A stretch of DNA of 57,659 nucleotides from Hyphomicrobiales bacterium (GCA_900470445.1 UCAU01000053.1:1-57659); one strand, 5' to 3'; counted from the first letter of the stretch, positions 17,328 to 27,171 are shown. The notes: generated by a model from the letters alone, not told the origin. Program-made: numbers and translations.

Positions 17328-18350
17328 TTAATGCGATGCGGCCATCATGCAGATGGCGAGCAGAGCCCGGCGCAGGCTGGTTTCGGCTAGAGCCGGGCGG
17401 CGGCGGCTGTCGGCGGTGGTCTGCAGGATGCGGTCGCTGGCGGTGGCAAGGGCACTGTCCGTCCAGAGCCGCAATTGCTGTTCCAGGGCCGAGGCGCGCG
17501 AAAAATGCGGCTTGGGGCGCAGCCCGTCCAGTACGGCGCGCGGCGTCTTGCCGGCATCGACTTCCACTCGCCAGCGCCGCAGATTGGCGAAGTGGATCGT
17601 GGTCATGGCTAGCAGGCGTTGGGGGTCGACGGCCGACGACAGGGCGCGGTTGAGCGCCAGTTCCAGCTTTTCAGCATGTCCGCCCCCCGTGGCGTCGAGA
17701 ATGGCGTCGATCACCAATGCGCCATTGTCGGCGCAGAGCAGCAATACATCCTCGCGCGTCAGAACCTTGCTGCTGGCGGCGTAAAGTGAGAGTTTTTCCA
17801 GTTCGCGGCGGGTAATTTCGCGGTCATTGCCCAAGATTTCACGTAGCGTGGCAATGACATCGGCATCGACGCGGATACCTTGCTGGTTGAACGTCTCACG
17901 AATCAGCGCCGTGAGCGTCTCGTCATTGTCGGGATAGCAGGGCAGGGCGCGGCCCAGCTTGGCGGCCTCCACCAAGGCCCGCAGGGCATCCTTGGGGGCG
18001 AGATTGCCGGCTTCAAGCACGATGGCGGCGCCGCCGGGATCGTCGCGCAACTCGGTCAGCGTCATCACCAGGGACTTGGTCGCGCCGCGCACCCGCACGA
18101 TACGCTTGCCACCAAAGAGCGAGATGGTCTTGGCCTCGACGGCCAGGATTGACGGATCGGCATCCACTTCGCTGCCGTCGAGCACGACAAGGCTGGCGCT
18201 CTCGGGATCGTCTCCTGTGAGGGCGCGGATCAGCTTTTGCGCGGTTTCGCGCACCAGGCCGGTATCCGGGCCATAGGCCAGGAAAATGCCTTCGGTCAGG
18301 TCGGGGCGTGCGAGAAAGCGGGCAACCTCATGCGCCTTGAGCGCGCTCAT
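17328..18350 (-). CDS. holA: DNA polymerase III delta subunit
   Basis: 340 aa clamp-loader subunit that opens the beta clamp. The opening KAHEVARFLARPDLTEGIFLAYGPDTGLV is typical in parts of alphaproteobacterial HolA, and the protein keeps the family length. It starts at 18350, sharing one base with the lptE stop. leuS, lptE and holA form one minus-strand operon, an arrangement also seen in other Proteobacteria. Confidence 0.93.
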   Translation of the reverse strand: MSALKAHEVARFLARPDLTEGIFLAYGPDTGLVRETAQKLIRALTGDDPESASLVVLDGSEVDADPSILAVEAKTISLFGGKRIVRVRGATKSLVMTLTELRDDPGGAAIVLEAGNLAPKDALRALVEAAKLGRALPCYPDNDETLTALIRETFNQQGIRVDADVIATLREILGNDREITRRELEKLSLYAASSKVLTREDVLLLCADNGALVIDAILDATGGGHAEKLELALNRALSSAVDPQRLLAMTTIHFANLRRWRVEVDAGKTPRAVLDGLRPKPHFSRASALEQQLRLWTDSALATASDRILQTTADSRRRPALAETSLRRALLAICMMAASH

Positions 18351-18856
18351 CAGCGGCTCAGGGCTGCCAGCAGGCCAAGGCGCAGTGATTCGGCGGCGGC
18401 TTTGGCTGCGCGTTCAGCGGCTTCGCGGGCAGCTTCGCGATCGGCCAGCACCTGATCGCTGCGGGTATAGCCGGCTGTGGCAAACCGCGTCAGCCTGACC
18501 GGCGGTTTGCTGCTGCCATCACGATAGGTGATGGTGAGCGTTGCCGTTGCGGTGACTTCCACCGGTTTTTCGGGGTTGGCCGTCTGCGAGAGCATGGTAT
18601 CGGCGGCGGAGGTGCTGACCGATACCTGCGCCAGTGGGGCATCAGGCGCCTCGGAGTGCCCGAAGCGCAGCGAAAGCTCCTGGTAGACGACCTGTTCCAA
18701 CCGGCTATTGGGCTTGGCAAAAGCCAGGTTCAATAGCGGTCGGCTGGCCAGCGTGCCGCTCGAATAGACTGGCGCAAAGCTGCATGCGCCCAGCGCCGCT
18801 GAGACAGCCAGGATACCGGCAAGCGCGATGGGGCGCAGGGCTTTAGACAACGACAT
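18350..18856 (-). CDS. lptE: LPS-assembly lipoprotein LptE
   Basis: 168 aa outer-membrane lipoprotein that plugs LptD and helps insert lipopolysaccharide. The signal peptide runs over about residues 7-23 and ends in a lipobox LGAC, so the mature protein would start at a lipidated cysteine. The start is the ATG at 18856, 14 bases inside the end of leuS. The frame continues upstream to 19003, but that segment only shadows leuS. The position between leuS and holA supports the call. Confidence 0.88.
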   Translation of the reverse strand: MSLSKALRPIALAGILAVSAALGACSFAPVYSSGTLASRPLLNLAFAKPNSRLEQVVYQELSLRFGHSEAPDAPLAQVSVSTSAADTMLSQTANPEKPVEVTATATLTITYRDGSSKPPVRLTRFATAGYTRSDQVLADREAAREAAERAAKAAAESLRLGLLAALSR

Positions 18857-21452
18857 TGACGATCCTGTCCGGCACGACGACGATTTTCTTGGGTGCCTTG
18901 CCATCCAGCATGCGGACAATCTCGTCCAGTGACAAGACGCGTTTTTCGACCTCGGCCGCGGGCAGGCCCTTGGGCACCACGATCTCGCCGCGGCGCTTGC
19001 CATTGAGCTGAATGGGCAAGGTCACTTCGTCGTCCACCAGCAAGGCCGGATCGACATTGGGCCAATGGGCGTCGGCAACCAGGCCCGGTTTGCCCAGCGC
19101 TTCCCAGCAGGTTTCGGCCAAATGCGGCATCATGGGCGCAATCAGCTGAATCAGGCGTTCTACACCCTCTTCCAGCGCTGCCAGGCGGGCGGTGGGGGCC
19201 ACGGCGACCAGACCGGCCGAGCGGACCAGGGCATTGGTCAGCTCGTAAATCTGGGCCACGGCCCGGTTGAAGCGCAGACCCTCGATGTCGCCGCCGACAT
19301 TGTGTACGGCGCGATGAACGGCCTTGCGCAAGGCCAGAGCTTCTTCATCATCAGATGCGCGAACAACGCCGGAAGACTGTTCGGCAATCTCGACCGTTTC
19401 ACTGACCAGGCGCCAGATGCGTTGCTGGAAGCGGCTGGCGCCTTCGACGCCCGCCTCGGTCCATTGCACATCGCGCTCCGGCGGGGAGTCCGAGAGCATG
19501 AACCAGCGCGCGGTGTCGGCGCCGTAGGTCGCCACGATCTCGTCGGGATCCACCACGTTCTTCTTGGATTTGCTCATCTTCTCGACCGAGCCGATGATGA
19601 TCGGCTCGCCCGAAACCAGATGCTTGGCCGTGCGGGTTTCACCCACGGCTTCCAGCACGATCTCGGCCGGCGCCACCCACTCACCCTTGGGGGATTTGTA
19701 GGTCTCGTGGGTCACCATGCCCTGGGTGAACAGGCCCTTGAAGGGCTCGTCCAGATCGACATGGCCGGTCGCCTTCATGGCGCGGGTGAAGAAGCGCGAA
19801 TAGAGCAAGTGCAAAATCGCGTGCTCCACGCCACCGATATATTGGTCCACCGGCAGCCAGCGATTGGCAATCTCGGGGACAGTCGGGGTTTCGGCATGGG
19901 GGGCAGTGAAGCGAGCGAAATACCAGGAACTATCCACAAAGGTGTCCATGGTGTCGGTTTCGCGCCGCGCCGCGCCGCCGCATTGCGGGCAATGCACATG
20001 CTTCCAGGTCGGGTGATGGTCCAGGGCATTGCCGGGCTTGTCGAAGCTGACGTCTTCGGGCAGCACGACGGGCAGATCCTTTTTCGGCACGGGTATGGTG
20101 CCGCAGACCTCGCAATGGATGATCGGAATTGGCGCGCCCCAATAGCGCTGGCGCGACAAGCCCCAGTCACGCAGGCGATATTGCGTTTGTGCCTTGCCCC
20201 AGCCCTTGGCTTCAAACAGCGCCAGGGTCTGGTCCATGGCTTCCTGGCAGGTCAGTTCGGCGCCGCTTTCCCCAAACCAGTGCACATAGCGGACCTTCTG
20301 GGTCTTGGGCGGGGAGAAAGCCACGTCGCCGACGGCTTCGTCACTGTCGAGCGGCTTGAACACATCGATGACCGGCAGGCCATATTTGCGGGCGAAATCG
20401 AGGTCGCGCTGATCATGGGCCGGGCAGCCGATAATGGCGCCCGTGCCATAATCCATCAGCACGAAATTGGCGATGTAAAGTGGCAGCTCCCAGCTCGGAT
20501 CGGCTGGATGGGTCACCTTGATCCCGGTGTCAAAGCCCAGCTTTTCGGCGGTTTCCAGTGCTGCGGTCGAGGTGCCCGATTGCTGACAGAGCTTGTTGAA
20601 CGCGGCGATCTCCGCATTGTCCTCCGCCAGCGCCTTGGCCAGCGGGTGGTCGGCGGCGATGGCGGCAAAGGTCGGGCCAGCCATGGTGTCGGGGCGGGTG
20701 GTGTAGACGGGCAGCGTGGCAAAGCCATGCGGTGCGCCCTTGACGCCAAAGTCAAAGGCCAGGCCTTGGCTCTTGCCGATCCAGTTGCGCTGCATGGTGC
20801 GCACTTTTTCGGGCCATTCGGTCAGCCCGTCCAGCCCGGTCAGCAATTCCTCGGCATAGTCGGAAATCTTGAAGAACCATTGGGTCAGCTCGCGCTGTTC
20901 CACCACGGCGCCCGAGCGCCAGCCGCGCCCGTCGATGACCTGCTCATTGGCCAGCACGGTCATGTCGACCGGGTCCCAATTGACCTTGGAATTCTTGCGC
21001 GTGATCAGGCCTGCCGCCAGCATGTCGATGAACATCGATTGCTGGTGCTGGTAATATTCGGGCTCGCAGGTGGCGATTTCGCGCGTCCAGTCGATGGACA
21101 GGCCCATGGATTTGAGCTGTGCCTTCATCGAGGCGATGTTCTGCCGGGTCCAGGTGCCCGGGTTCATCTTGCGCTCGATGGCGGCGTTCTCGGCCGGCAG
21201 GCCGAAGGCGTCCCACCCCATGGGGTGCAGCACATTGCGGCCCCTGGCGCGCCAATAGCGGGCGACCACATCGCCCATGGCATAGTTCCGCACATGGCCC
21301 ATATGGATGCGGCCAGAGGGGTAGGGGAACATCTCGAGGACGTAATAGGGCTCGCGCGGATCGTCGTTATTGGTCACGAAGCTCTTGGCATCGTCCCAGA
21401 CCTGCTGCCAGCGGGGCTCTGCTTCGCGCGGATTGTAGCGTTCGACGCTCAC
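18843..21452 (-). CDS. leuS: Leucyl-tRNA synthetase
   Basis: 869 aa class I aminoacyl-tRNA synthetase. The HIGH-like motif HMGH is at 50-53 and KMSKS lies at about residue 625 ([15 protein letters not shown]). The editing (CP1) domain lies between them. The GTG start at 21452 is followed by the typical [15 protein letters not shown]. It is the first gene of leuS-lptE-holA. A 923-codon open frame on the opposite strand is an artefact of codon structure. Confidence 0.97.
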   Translation of the reverse strand: MSVERYNPREAEPRWQQVWDDAKSFVTNNDDPREPYYVLEMFPYPSGRIHMGHVRNYAMGDVVARYWRARGRNVLHPMGWDAFGLPAENAAIERKMNPGTWTRQNIASMKAQLKSMGLSIDWTREIATCEPEYYQHQQSMFIDMLAAGLITRKNSKVNWDPVDMTVLANEQVIDGRGWRSGAVVEQRELTQWFFKISDYAEELLTGLDGLTEWPEKVRTMQRNWIGKSQGLAFDFGVKGAPHGFATLPVYTTRPDTMAGPTFAAIAADHPLAKALAEDNAEIAAFNKLCQQSGTSTAALETAEKLGFDTGIKVTHPADPSWELPLYIANFVLMDYGTGAIIGCPAHDQRDLDFARKYGLPVIDVFKPLDSDEAVGDVAFSPPKTQKVRYVHWFGESGAELTCQEAMDQTLALFEAKGWGKAQTQYRLRDWGLSRQRYWGAPIPIIHCEVCGTIPVPKKDLPVVLPEDVSFDKPGNALDHHPTWKHVHCPQCGGAARRETDTMDTFVDSSWYFARFTAPHAETPTVPEIANRWLPVDQYIGGVEHAILHLLYSRFFTRAMKATGHVDLDEPFKGLFTQGMVTHETYKSPKGEWVAPAEIVLEAVGETRTAKHLVSGEPIIIGSVEKMSKSKKNVVDPDEIVATYGADTARWFMLSDSPPERDVQWTEAGVEGASRFQQRIWRLVSETVEIAEQSSGVVRASDDEEALALRKAVHRAVHNVGGDIEGLRFNRAVAQIYELTNALVRSAGLVAVAPTARLAALEEGVERLIQLIAPMMPHLAETCWEALGKPGLVADAHWPNVDPALLVDDEVTLPIQLNGKRRGEIVVPKGLPAAEVEKRVLSLDEIVRMLDGKAPKKIVVVPDRIVNVVV

Positions 21453-21583
21453 GATTTCGTCCTCGAATATGCTGGAATCGCAAGCGGCGAAAAACTGGCG
21501 CGCAGCTTGCGTTGTAAGGGGATTTTGGCTACCGGACCATCAACAGAAAACCCCCTCAAGGTCAACAGGAACAGGGCAAAAGC

Positions 21584-22276
21584 ATGGACGACAGCGATAT
21601 CCTTGCCGCCCGGAGCCTGGGCGAGATCCATACCCGCATGGCAGCGGCGCAAAAGCGCTTCGGCCCGCCCGCCGATCATGTCGAGCTGGTGGCCGTGTCC
21701 AAGACCTTTGCGGCCGAGGCTGTCTTGCCTTTTCTCAAGGCCGGGCAGCGCGTGTTTGGGGAAAATCGCGTGCAGGAGGCCAAGGATAAATGGCCAGCCT
21801 TGCGCGAGGCCTATCCCGATGTGCAATTGCACCTGATCGGGCCGCTGCAGACCAATAAGGCGCGCGAAGCGGTGGCGCTGTTCGATGTCATCGAAACCCT
21901 CGATCGCGACAAGCTGGCCATTGTGCTGGCCGAGGAGATGGCGCGCGCCGGCAAGCGCTTGCCGTGCTTCGTGCAGGTCAATATCGGTGGGGAAGAGCAG
22001 AAGAGCGGTATTGCGCCGGCCGAGACGGCGGCATTCGTCGCCCGTTGCCGCGCCGAGCATGGGCTCGATATTGTCGGGCTGATGTGCATTCCGCCCGATG
22101 GCGTGCCGCCCGGCCCCTATTTCGCGCATCTGGCTGGATTGGCAGAGATTTGTGGTGTGGCGGGGCTCTCCATGGGCATGAGCGGGGATTTCGAGCTTGG
22201 CATTGCCATGGGGGCTTCCCATATCCGGGTAGGGTCGGCGCTGTTTGGCTACCGGCCCAAGGCAGACCCGCGCTGA
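21584..22276 (+). CDS. YggS-family pyridoxal-phosphate homeostasis protein
   Basis: 230 aa PLP-binding protein of the YggS/PROSC family, with an alanine-racemase-like barrel. The PLP lysine is K40 in LVAVSK. GENRVQEAKDKW and MGMSGDFELGIAMGASHIRVGSALFG are family hallmarks (the latter in parts). Homologues buffer free PLP and affect amino acid metabolism and have no strong catalytic activity. It diverges from leuS with 131 bases between the two starts. Confidence 0.94.
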   Translation: MDDSDILAARSLGEIHTRMAAAQKRFGPPADHVELVAVSKTFAAEAVLPFLKAGQRVFGENRVQEAKDKWPALREAYPDVQLHLIGPLQTNKAREAVALFDVIETLDRDKLAIVLAEEMARAGKRLPCFVQVNIGGEEQKSGIAPAETAAFVARCRAEHGLDIVGLMCIPPDGVPPGPYFAHLAGLAEICGVAGLSMGMSGDFELGIAMGASHIRVGSALFGYRPKADPR

Positions 22277-22435
22277 ACCGTGGACGAGCAAGTGTAAATC
22301 GCGGAGATCGCTGCAACTTTTAACGCTCTCGCATCGTTCCTGACTGTCGTAACGCCGATGTGATTGGTTGGACAAAAACCGGTCGCAATAGTGTGACCCT
22401 TGATCGGGCAAAGCGCCAAAAACCCGGAGAAAACA

Positions 22436-23119
22436 ATGAACAAGCGACGCATTCTGCTGGTGGACGACGATACCGATCTGCGGCAGACCCTGGTCGAGCA
22501 GCTCGAAACGCTTAACGAGTTCGACATTCTCCAGGCCGGCACCGCCAATGACGCGCTCAAGGCCACCCGCGAAAACAATATCGATCTGATGATCCTCGAT
22601 GTCGGCCTGCCCGACATGGATGGGCGCGACGCCGTCAAGGTGTTGCGCACCGAAGGCTATAAAAGCCCCATCCTGATGCTGACCGGTCACGATAGCGATG
22701 CCGACCAGATCCAGGGCCTTGAATCGGGCGCCAATGACTATCTGACCAAGCCCTTCCGCTTTCCGGTGCTGCTGGCACGAATCAACGCGGCGCTGCGCCA
22801 GCACGACCAGAGCGAGGACGTGGTGTTCACCATCGGGCCCTATAGCTTCCAGCCTTCGGCCAAGCTGCTCGAAGCCAATGATGGCGGCAAGGTGCGGCTG
22901 ACCGACAAGGAAACCTCGATCCTCAAGTTCCTCTATCGCCAGGGCCCCAAGACCATCACGCGCGACGTGCTGCTCAAGGAAGTCTGGGGCTATAATAACC
23001 GGGTCACCACGCATACGCTGGAAACCCATATCTACCGGCTGCGCCAGAAGATCGAACGCGACCCCTCCAATGCGCGCCTGCTGGTCACTGAAGAGGGTGG
23101 CTATCGCCTGGTTCCGTAA
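22436..23119 (+). CDS. cenR: OmpR/PhoB-type response regulator, CenR-like
   Basis: 227 aa from the ATG at 22436, which follows GGAGA by about 5 bases. The receiver domain covers residues 1-120 with acidic pocket D10-D12 and phospho-acceptor D55 in LDVGLPDMDG; TKPF follows near 104. A winged-helix DNA-binding domain fills the rest (LTDKETSILKFLYR, then ETHIYRLRQKIE). The sequence resembles CenR, the essential cell-envelope regulator of Caulobacter and Brucella, from memory. No sensor kinase lies nearby. The regulator family is certain; the CenR assignment is not. Confidence 0.8.
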   Translation: MNKRRILLVDDDTDLRQTLVEQLETLNEFDILQAGTANDALKATRENNIDLMILDVGLPDMDGRDAVKVLRTEGYKSPILMLTGHDSDADQIQGLESGANDYLTKPFRFPVLLARINAALRQHDQSEDVVFTIGPYSFQPSAKLLEANDGGKVRLTDKETSILKFLYRQGPKTITRDVLLKEVWGYNNRVTTHTLETHIYRLRQKIERDPSNARLLVTEEGGYRLVP

Positions 23120-23148
23120 CGCGGAAATCGGGTACAAATCGACGCAAA

Positions 23149-23673
23149 ATGCCTTATAGGATGAAGACTGTCCGCGCCTTGGGTGCGGACGGTATGCATC
23201 TGGACTTGGGGCTTATGATCAGGGACGACGCGGCCGAGGCGCTGGCCAGGGCCGAATTTTTCGATATCTGCGACGACGAGCAAAGGCGCATGCTGGCCTT
23301 TGCCGGCGACACGCGTCGTTTCGAGGCCGATGCCGTGCTGTACAAGGCCGGCGACGTGCCTCTGGGCGCGTTCGTGCTGATTTCGGGAACCTTGCGCGCC
23401 AAGCCCGAAGGCCCGGCGGCCGGCAAGCCTTACGCCATGTCCGAGCCGGGCAGCGTGGTGTCCGCCATGGCGCTGATCCTGGCCAAGCCGCGGCCGATCA
23501 CCATCACCGCCGTCACCGAATGCCAGACCCTGTTCGTGCCCCGGCAGGCTTTCCTCAAGCTCGTGCAGCAATCGCCGGACCTGGCGCAACGCGCCGTCGA
23601 ACGCGTGCAGCGCGACCTGGGCAATTACCTGGGCGCGCTCGAACCCGTCCGCGCCCGCATGAAGGGCGAATAG
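23149..23673 (+). CDS. Cyclic-nucleotide-binding-domain protein without HTH
   Basis: 174 aa. The region from about residue 35 to 150 is a Crp-like beta-barrel domain (FFDICDDEQRRMLAFAG, then VLYKAGDVPLGAFVLISG). No helix-turn-helix follows, so it is not a complete Crp/Fnr regulator. Ligand residues cannot be judged by eye. The start is ambiguous: ATG at 23149, 23161 or 23215; the last gives the shortest N terminus before the domain. It lies 29 bases after the CenR-like gene on the same strand and may be co-transcribed. Confidence 0.78.
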   Translation: MPYRMKTVRALGADGMHLDLGLMIRDDAAEALARAEFFDICDDEQRRMLAFAGDTRRFEADAVLYKAGDVPLGAFVLISGTLRAKPEGPAAGKPYAMSEPGSVVSAMALILAKPRPITITAVTECQTLFVPRQAFLKLVQQSPDLAQRAVERVQRDLGNYLGALEPVRARMKGE

Positions 23674-23687
23674 GTTCTTTGCCCGGC

Positions 23688-23703
23688 TGTTTCACGTGAA
23701 TCT
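23688..23703. promoter_or_regulatory. parS: parS-like site 7, outlying
   Basis: TGTTTCACGTGAATCT matches the parS consensus at 14 of 16 positions and shares its first 15 bases with site 1. It lies between convergent genes, 6.4 kb beyond site 6. Confidence 0.7.
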
Positions 23704-23715
23704 GGTTGTTGAGGC

Positions 23716-24528
23716 CTAGACCCCGGCAAACCGCACAATCACTGGTACGTGGTCGCTCGGCTTGTCGGCCCAGCCGCGGAATGGCTTGGCGATCTCGGCC
23801 GCGATGCAATGTTCGGCAATGTCGGCGGTGGCCCAGATATGGTCGAGGCGGCGGCCCTTATTGGCGTTTTCCCAATCGGCACTGCGATAGCTCCACCAGG
23901 AATAGAGTTTCTGGTCGAACGGCACATGCTTGCGCACCAGGTCAGTCCAGCCATGGCCGCCGTTGAGAATGGCGTTGAGCGCTTCGGTCTCGATCGGGGT
24001 GTGGCTCACCACCTTGAGCAGCTGCTTGTGGCTCCACACATCGTTTTCATGCGGAGCGATGTTGAAATCGCCGGCAATCAGGTGGCCGCGCTGGAATTCC
24101 GGCTCGGAGAACCAGCTGGTCAATTCGCTGAGGAAACCCAGCTTGTGCTTGAATTTGGGATTGATTTCGGGGTCCGGTTCGTCGCCGCCGGCGGGGATGT
24201 AGAAATTATGCACGGTCAGCGGACCGCGGCCCAGATCGAGCACCGCTGAAACGTGACGTGATTCGGGGATTTCGCAGAACACGCGGCTCGAAATGTCGGT
24301 CAGCGGGAATTTCGAAACGATGGCGACGCCGTGATAGCCCTTCTGGCCGTGTACCGCCTGGTGCGGATAGCCCGCCTCGGTAAAGGCATTGGTCGGGAAC
24401 TGGTCATTGGTGCATTTGATTTCCTGCAGCATCAGCACGTCGGGCTGATATTGCCTGATGAAATCGAGCACCATGGGCAGGCGCAGGCGAACCGAATTGA
24501 TGTTCCAGGTGACGACGGCGACGGTCAT
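23716..24528 (-). CDS. xth: Exodeoxyribonuclease III
   Basis: 270 aa AP endonuclease / 3' exonuclease of base-excision repair. Metal and catalytic motifs are all present: TWNINSVR at 8-15, LQEIKC at about 35, GDFNIAPHENDVW at about 154, and the closing SDHVPV with the catalytic histidine. The ATG at 24528 gives the usual length. It converges with the cyclic-nucleotide-domain gene and follows rplS on the same strand, separated by the rplS terminator. Confidence 0.95.
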   Translation of the reverse strand: MTVAVVTWNINSVRLRLPMVLDFIRQYQPDVLMLQEIKCTNDQFPTNAFTEAGYPHQAVHGQKGYHGVAIVSKFPLTDISSRVFCEIPESRHVSAVLDLGRGPLTVHNFYIPAGGDEPDPEINPKFKHKLGFLSELTSWFSEPEFQRGHLIAGDFNIAPHENDVWSHKQLLKVVSHTPIETEALNAILNGGHGWTDLVRKHVPFDQKLYSWWSYRSADWENANKGRRLDHIWATADIAEHCIAAEIAKPFRGWADKPSDHVPVIVRFAGV

Positions 24529-24637
24529 TGATTGGCCCCTTGAGCAGAGGGCATTCTTATCGCGGAGGGGGCGGCCGAGGACAAGCCGGAAATGGCAATG
24601 GCGTGATCCCTCCTGACACAGGGCGTCAGCAGGCCAA

Positions 24638-24664
24638 CAAAAAACCCGGCCTTGCGACCGGGTT
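24638..24664 (-). terminator. Rho-independent terminator of rplS
   Basis: On the minus strand AACCCGG pairs with CCGGGTT across an 8-base loop and is followed by a T run. It lies 30 bases after the rplS stop. Confidence 0.88.
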
Positions 24665-24693
24665 CTTCAAATTCAGTGTGATGGCCAAAAAGC

Positions 24694-25245
24694 TTATTCG
24701 CTCTTGGCTTCGCCTTCAGCGGCTGCGGCCTGCTCGGCAGCGGCGGTCGCTGCTGCGGCTTCCGCGTCCTTGGCAGCCTGTTCAGCGGCAAAAGCCTCTG
24801 CAGCAGCAATCTTTTCGGCTTCACGAGCCTCGCGCGCGGCTTGGGCGGCGGTGCGTTCGCTGGCTTCGATCTTCTTGGTGCGCGAATTGGTCGATTCGAA
24901 AATACGAGCCGATTTGCCACGACGATCGCGCAGATAGTACAGCTTGGCGCGACGCACCTTACCGCGCTTGAGCACTTCGACCGAAGCGATATTGGGCGAA
25001 TAGAGCGGGAACACGCGTTCCACGCCTTCGCCATAGGAAATCTTGCGCACGGTGAAGCTGGAGGTGATGCCACCGCCGGTGACGGCGATCACGACGCCTT
25101 CATAGGCCTGCAGGCGTTCCTTGTTGCCTTCCTTGATCTTCACCCACACCTTGATGGTATCGCCATGGGTGAATTCGGGAAGCTCGCGCTTGGCGGAGAG
25201 GGCGGCAACCTGCTCGGCCTCGATCTGTTCGATGATATTGGACAT
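24694..25245 (-). CDS. rplS: 50S ribosomal protein L19, with long Ala/Glu-rich tail
   Basis: 183 aa. Residues 1-125 are a standard L19 ([16 protein letters not shown], then [14 protein letters not shown] and [15 protein letters not shown]). The remaining ~58 residues are a low-complexity alanine/glutamate tail, probably a helix. Extended L19 proteins are common in Rhizobiales, but this tail is long compared with E. coli (115 aa in all). A 197-base leader with a bulged hairpin separates it from trmD. Confidence 0.96.
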   Translation of the reverse strand: MSNIIEQIEAEQVAALSAKRELPEFTHGDTIKVWVKIKEGNKERLQAYEGVVIAVTGGGITSSFTVRKISYGEGVERVFPLYSPNIASVEVLKRGKVRRAKLYYLRDRRGKSARIFESTNSRTKKIEASERTAAQAAREAREAEKIAAAEAFAAEQAAKDAEAAAATAAAEQAAAAEGEAKSE

Positions 25246-25275
25246 GTCTTGATCCGTTCTGATCTTTTCAATGGA

Positions 25276-25312
25276 GCGATTGCTCGGAACCTTTTGGGAA
25301 AATTCCGATCGC
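25276..25312 (-). promoter_or_regulatory. Possible structured leader hairpin upstream of rplS
   Basis: GCGAT and CGGAA pair with TTCCG and ATCGC across a 4-base bulge and a 13-base loop, about 30 bases before the rplS start. Ribosomal protein genes often have autoregulatory leaders. Here there is only the fold, with no known family recognised. Confidence 0.3.
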
Positions 25313-25442
25313 CCGGTCTTGGTTGGTAACGGAGGTTTTTCGTCTTTTTATTCGCACGTCATCGGGTCCGATCAGCCCAATGTCGCAGTCGTGGCGCGGC
25401 TATAGGGCAAAAACGCCCCAGAGTCTAGGGTTTTGGACAGTT

Positions 25443-26135
25443 TTATGACTTGTCCGAACCCAGCAGATCGGGTCGCCGCTGCCGGGTGAGCATCAGGCTC
25501 TGTTCGGCCCGCCACTTGGCGATTTTGCCGTGATCGCCCGAGGTCAGCACCGCCGGAATGTCGACACCCTCGAATTGCTGCGGCCGTGTGTATTGCGGAT
25601 ATTCGAGCTGCCCGTTCTCAAAGCTCTCATCGGCATGGCTTTCGGCCTTGCCCAGCACACCGGGAATGAGCCGCACCACGGCTTCCAGCAGCACCATGGC
25701 GGCAACTTCGCCGCCGGCCAACACATAGTCGCCAATCGAGATTTCCTCGAGCCCACGGGCGTCGATGACGCGCTGGTCGATGCCTTCGAACCGTCCGCAG
25801 ATGATCACGGCGCCTGGGCCGAGCGCCAATTGCCGCGCCTTTTGCTGGGTGAGCGGCGTGCCGCGCGGCGACATCAGGATGCGAGGCCGGGGATCGCCGG
25901 CCCGAGAGACCGCATCGATGGCGCTGGCCAAGATATCGGGCTTGAGCACCATGCCCGCGCCGCCGCCGGAGGGGGTGTCGTCCACGGTGCGGTGCTTGTC
26001 AGTGGCAAAATCACGCAATTGGGTGGCGTTGAGCGACCATAGCCCGTCCGCCAGTCCACGGCCAAGCACGGAGGCGCCCAGCGGGCCGGGGAACAGCTCG
26101 GGAAACAGCGTGATGATATCAGCGGAAAAACTCAA
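25443..26135 (-). CDS. trmD: tRNA (guanine-37-N1)-methyltransferase TrmD
   Basis: 230 aa SPOUT-family enzyme that makes m1G37 in t[16 protein letters not shown] is at about 8-20. The knot region includes [16 protein letters not shown] and the signature [16 protein letters not shown]. The start is TTG at 26135, overlapping the rimM stop by four bases; no better start exists at the family-conserved N terminus. It follows rimM, as usual. Confidence 0.95.
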   Translation of the reverse strand: MSFSADIITLFPELFPGPLGASVLGRGLADGLWSLNATQLRDFATDKHRTVDDTPSGGGAGMVLKPDILASAIDAVSRAGDPRPRILMSPRGTPLTQQKARQLALGPGAVIICGRFEGIDQRVIDARGLEEISIGDYVLAGGEVAAMVLLEAVVRLIPGVLGKAESHADESFENGQLEYPQYTRPQQFEGVDIPAVLTSGDHGKIAKWRAEQSLMLTRQRRPDLLGSDKS

Positions 26136-26668
26136 TCGGGTTCTTCCTCGCCCTCTTCGGCATCGAGCGGCACGACAATGGTCAGATAGCCCTCGGCGAG
26201 GTGGATATCGGGCACCACGGCCTTGGTGAAGGGGTACAAATAGGTATCGCCCGATTGGGGATCGCGAATTTCGATCAGATCGCCGGCACCGAAATTGGGC
26301 AGGGCCGAAACCTTGCCCAGCACTACGCCGCTGTCGAGCCGCGCTTCAAGCCCCAGCAGGTCGGCGTGATAGAAGTCGTCCTCATCCTCAGGCTCGGGCA
26401 GGCGGGCGCGATCGACGAAGAGAGAGACGCCGTTCAGCGCCTCGGCGGCGGTGCGATCGGCAATGCCTTTGATGTTGGCGATGATCACATTCTTCTGCAC
26501 GCGCAGCTTAGTGATGGTGATGATCAGGCCCGGCCGGTCGGTCTCCAGCGGCCCGTAATCGCCAATGGCGGCGGGGTCCTGGGTGAAGGGGGTGATGCGC
26601 ACTTGCCCCTTGATGCCATGGGCGGCGCCGATCTGGCCCATCAGGATGGTCTTATTGGTGTCGGTCAT
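26132..26668 (-). CDS. rimM: Ribosome maturation factor RimM
   Basis: 178 aa from the ATG at 26668; helps 30S head assembly by binding S19. The opening [18 protein letters not shown] is characteristic, as is the PRC-barrel part near [12 protein letters not shown]. The tail is acidic ([10 protein letters not shown]). The frame extends 15 codons upstream without family similarity. No rpsP or ffh is present on its 5' side, although rpsP-rimM-trmD-rplS is the usual order. Here a plus-strand gene of unknown function sits there. Confidence 0.94.
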   Translation of the reverse strand: MTDTNKTILMGQIGAAHGIKGQVRITPFTQDPAAIGDYGPLETDRPGLIITITKLRVQKNVIIANIKGIADRTAAEALNGVSLFVDRARLPEPEDEDDFYHADLLGLEARLDSGVVLGKVSALPNFGAGDLIEIRDPQSGDTYLYPFTKAVVPDIHLAEGYLTIVVPLDAEEGEEEPD

Positions 26669-26790
26669 TGCGGTTCCCGGCTTTGCTGTGCCGTTCCTAG
26701 CAGGCGGCGACACGAATGGGAATTCTTCGAGACGGCGGAACCGTGTGGCAGCGCTGGTGATTGTGGAGGCAGCAACACAGGAGCGCTGTA

Positions 26791-27171
26791 ATGGCCAGGA
26801 CTTTGACTTCCCATGGTGAGATCCGGCAATGGGCCGAAGCGCGTGGCGGCAATCCCATGCTGATGGAAACGCCCGACGGCACCGGCAGCCGGACGCTGCT
26901 GCAACTGACCTTTGGCCAGCACGCCATCAATACCGATGGCAATGAGGGGCCGGATCGGATCGGTGGCTTTCAGCTGGTGAGCTGGGACGATTGGTTCGCC
27001 GCGCTAGACGCGGCCAAGCTGGCGCTGCGGGTGTCGGACGATCTGGCCGGGGGGAATGAGGCGGAGTTCGAATTCGTGCCGCGTGAGGGCGGCGACAACA
27101 CTTCTGAAGCCGGAAAGAAGCCTGCTGCAATCAGCATCCAGTCGCCCAATAAGGACGACCGAGCGTCCTAG
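26791..27171 (+). CDS. Conserved-looking protein of unknown function
   Basis: 126 aa from the ATG at 26791, which has GGAG 7 bases upstream. I do not recognise the family. Visible features: N-terminal HGEIRQWAEARGGNPMLMETPDG, a central WDDWFAALD stretch, and a charged, probably flexible tail after about residue 95. There is no signal peptide or membrane segment. It sits alone, divergent from rimM, and its stop overlaps the end of the convergent metallopeptidase gene by four bases. Function cannot be proposed. Confidence 0.6.
   Translation: MARTLTSHGEIRQWAEARGGNPMLMETPDGTGSRTLLQLTFGQHAINTDGNEGPDRIGGFQLVSWDDWFAALDAAKLALRVSDDLAGGNEAEFEFVPREGGDNTSEAGKKPAAISIQSPNKDDRAS

Noticed and set aside
19065..21836. 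A 923-codon plus-strand open frame over leuS and yggS
   Set aside because: It is antisense to leuS, whose HIGH and KMSKS motifs prove the minus frame; its composition is Gly/His/Gln-rich as expected from reversed GC-rich codons.
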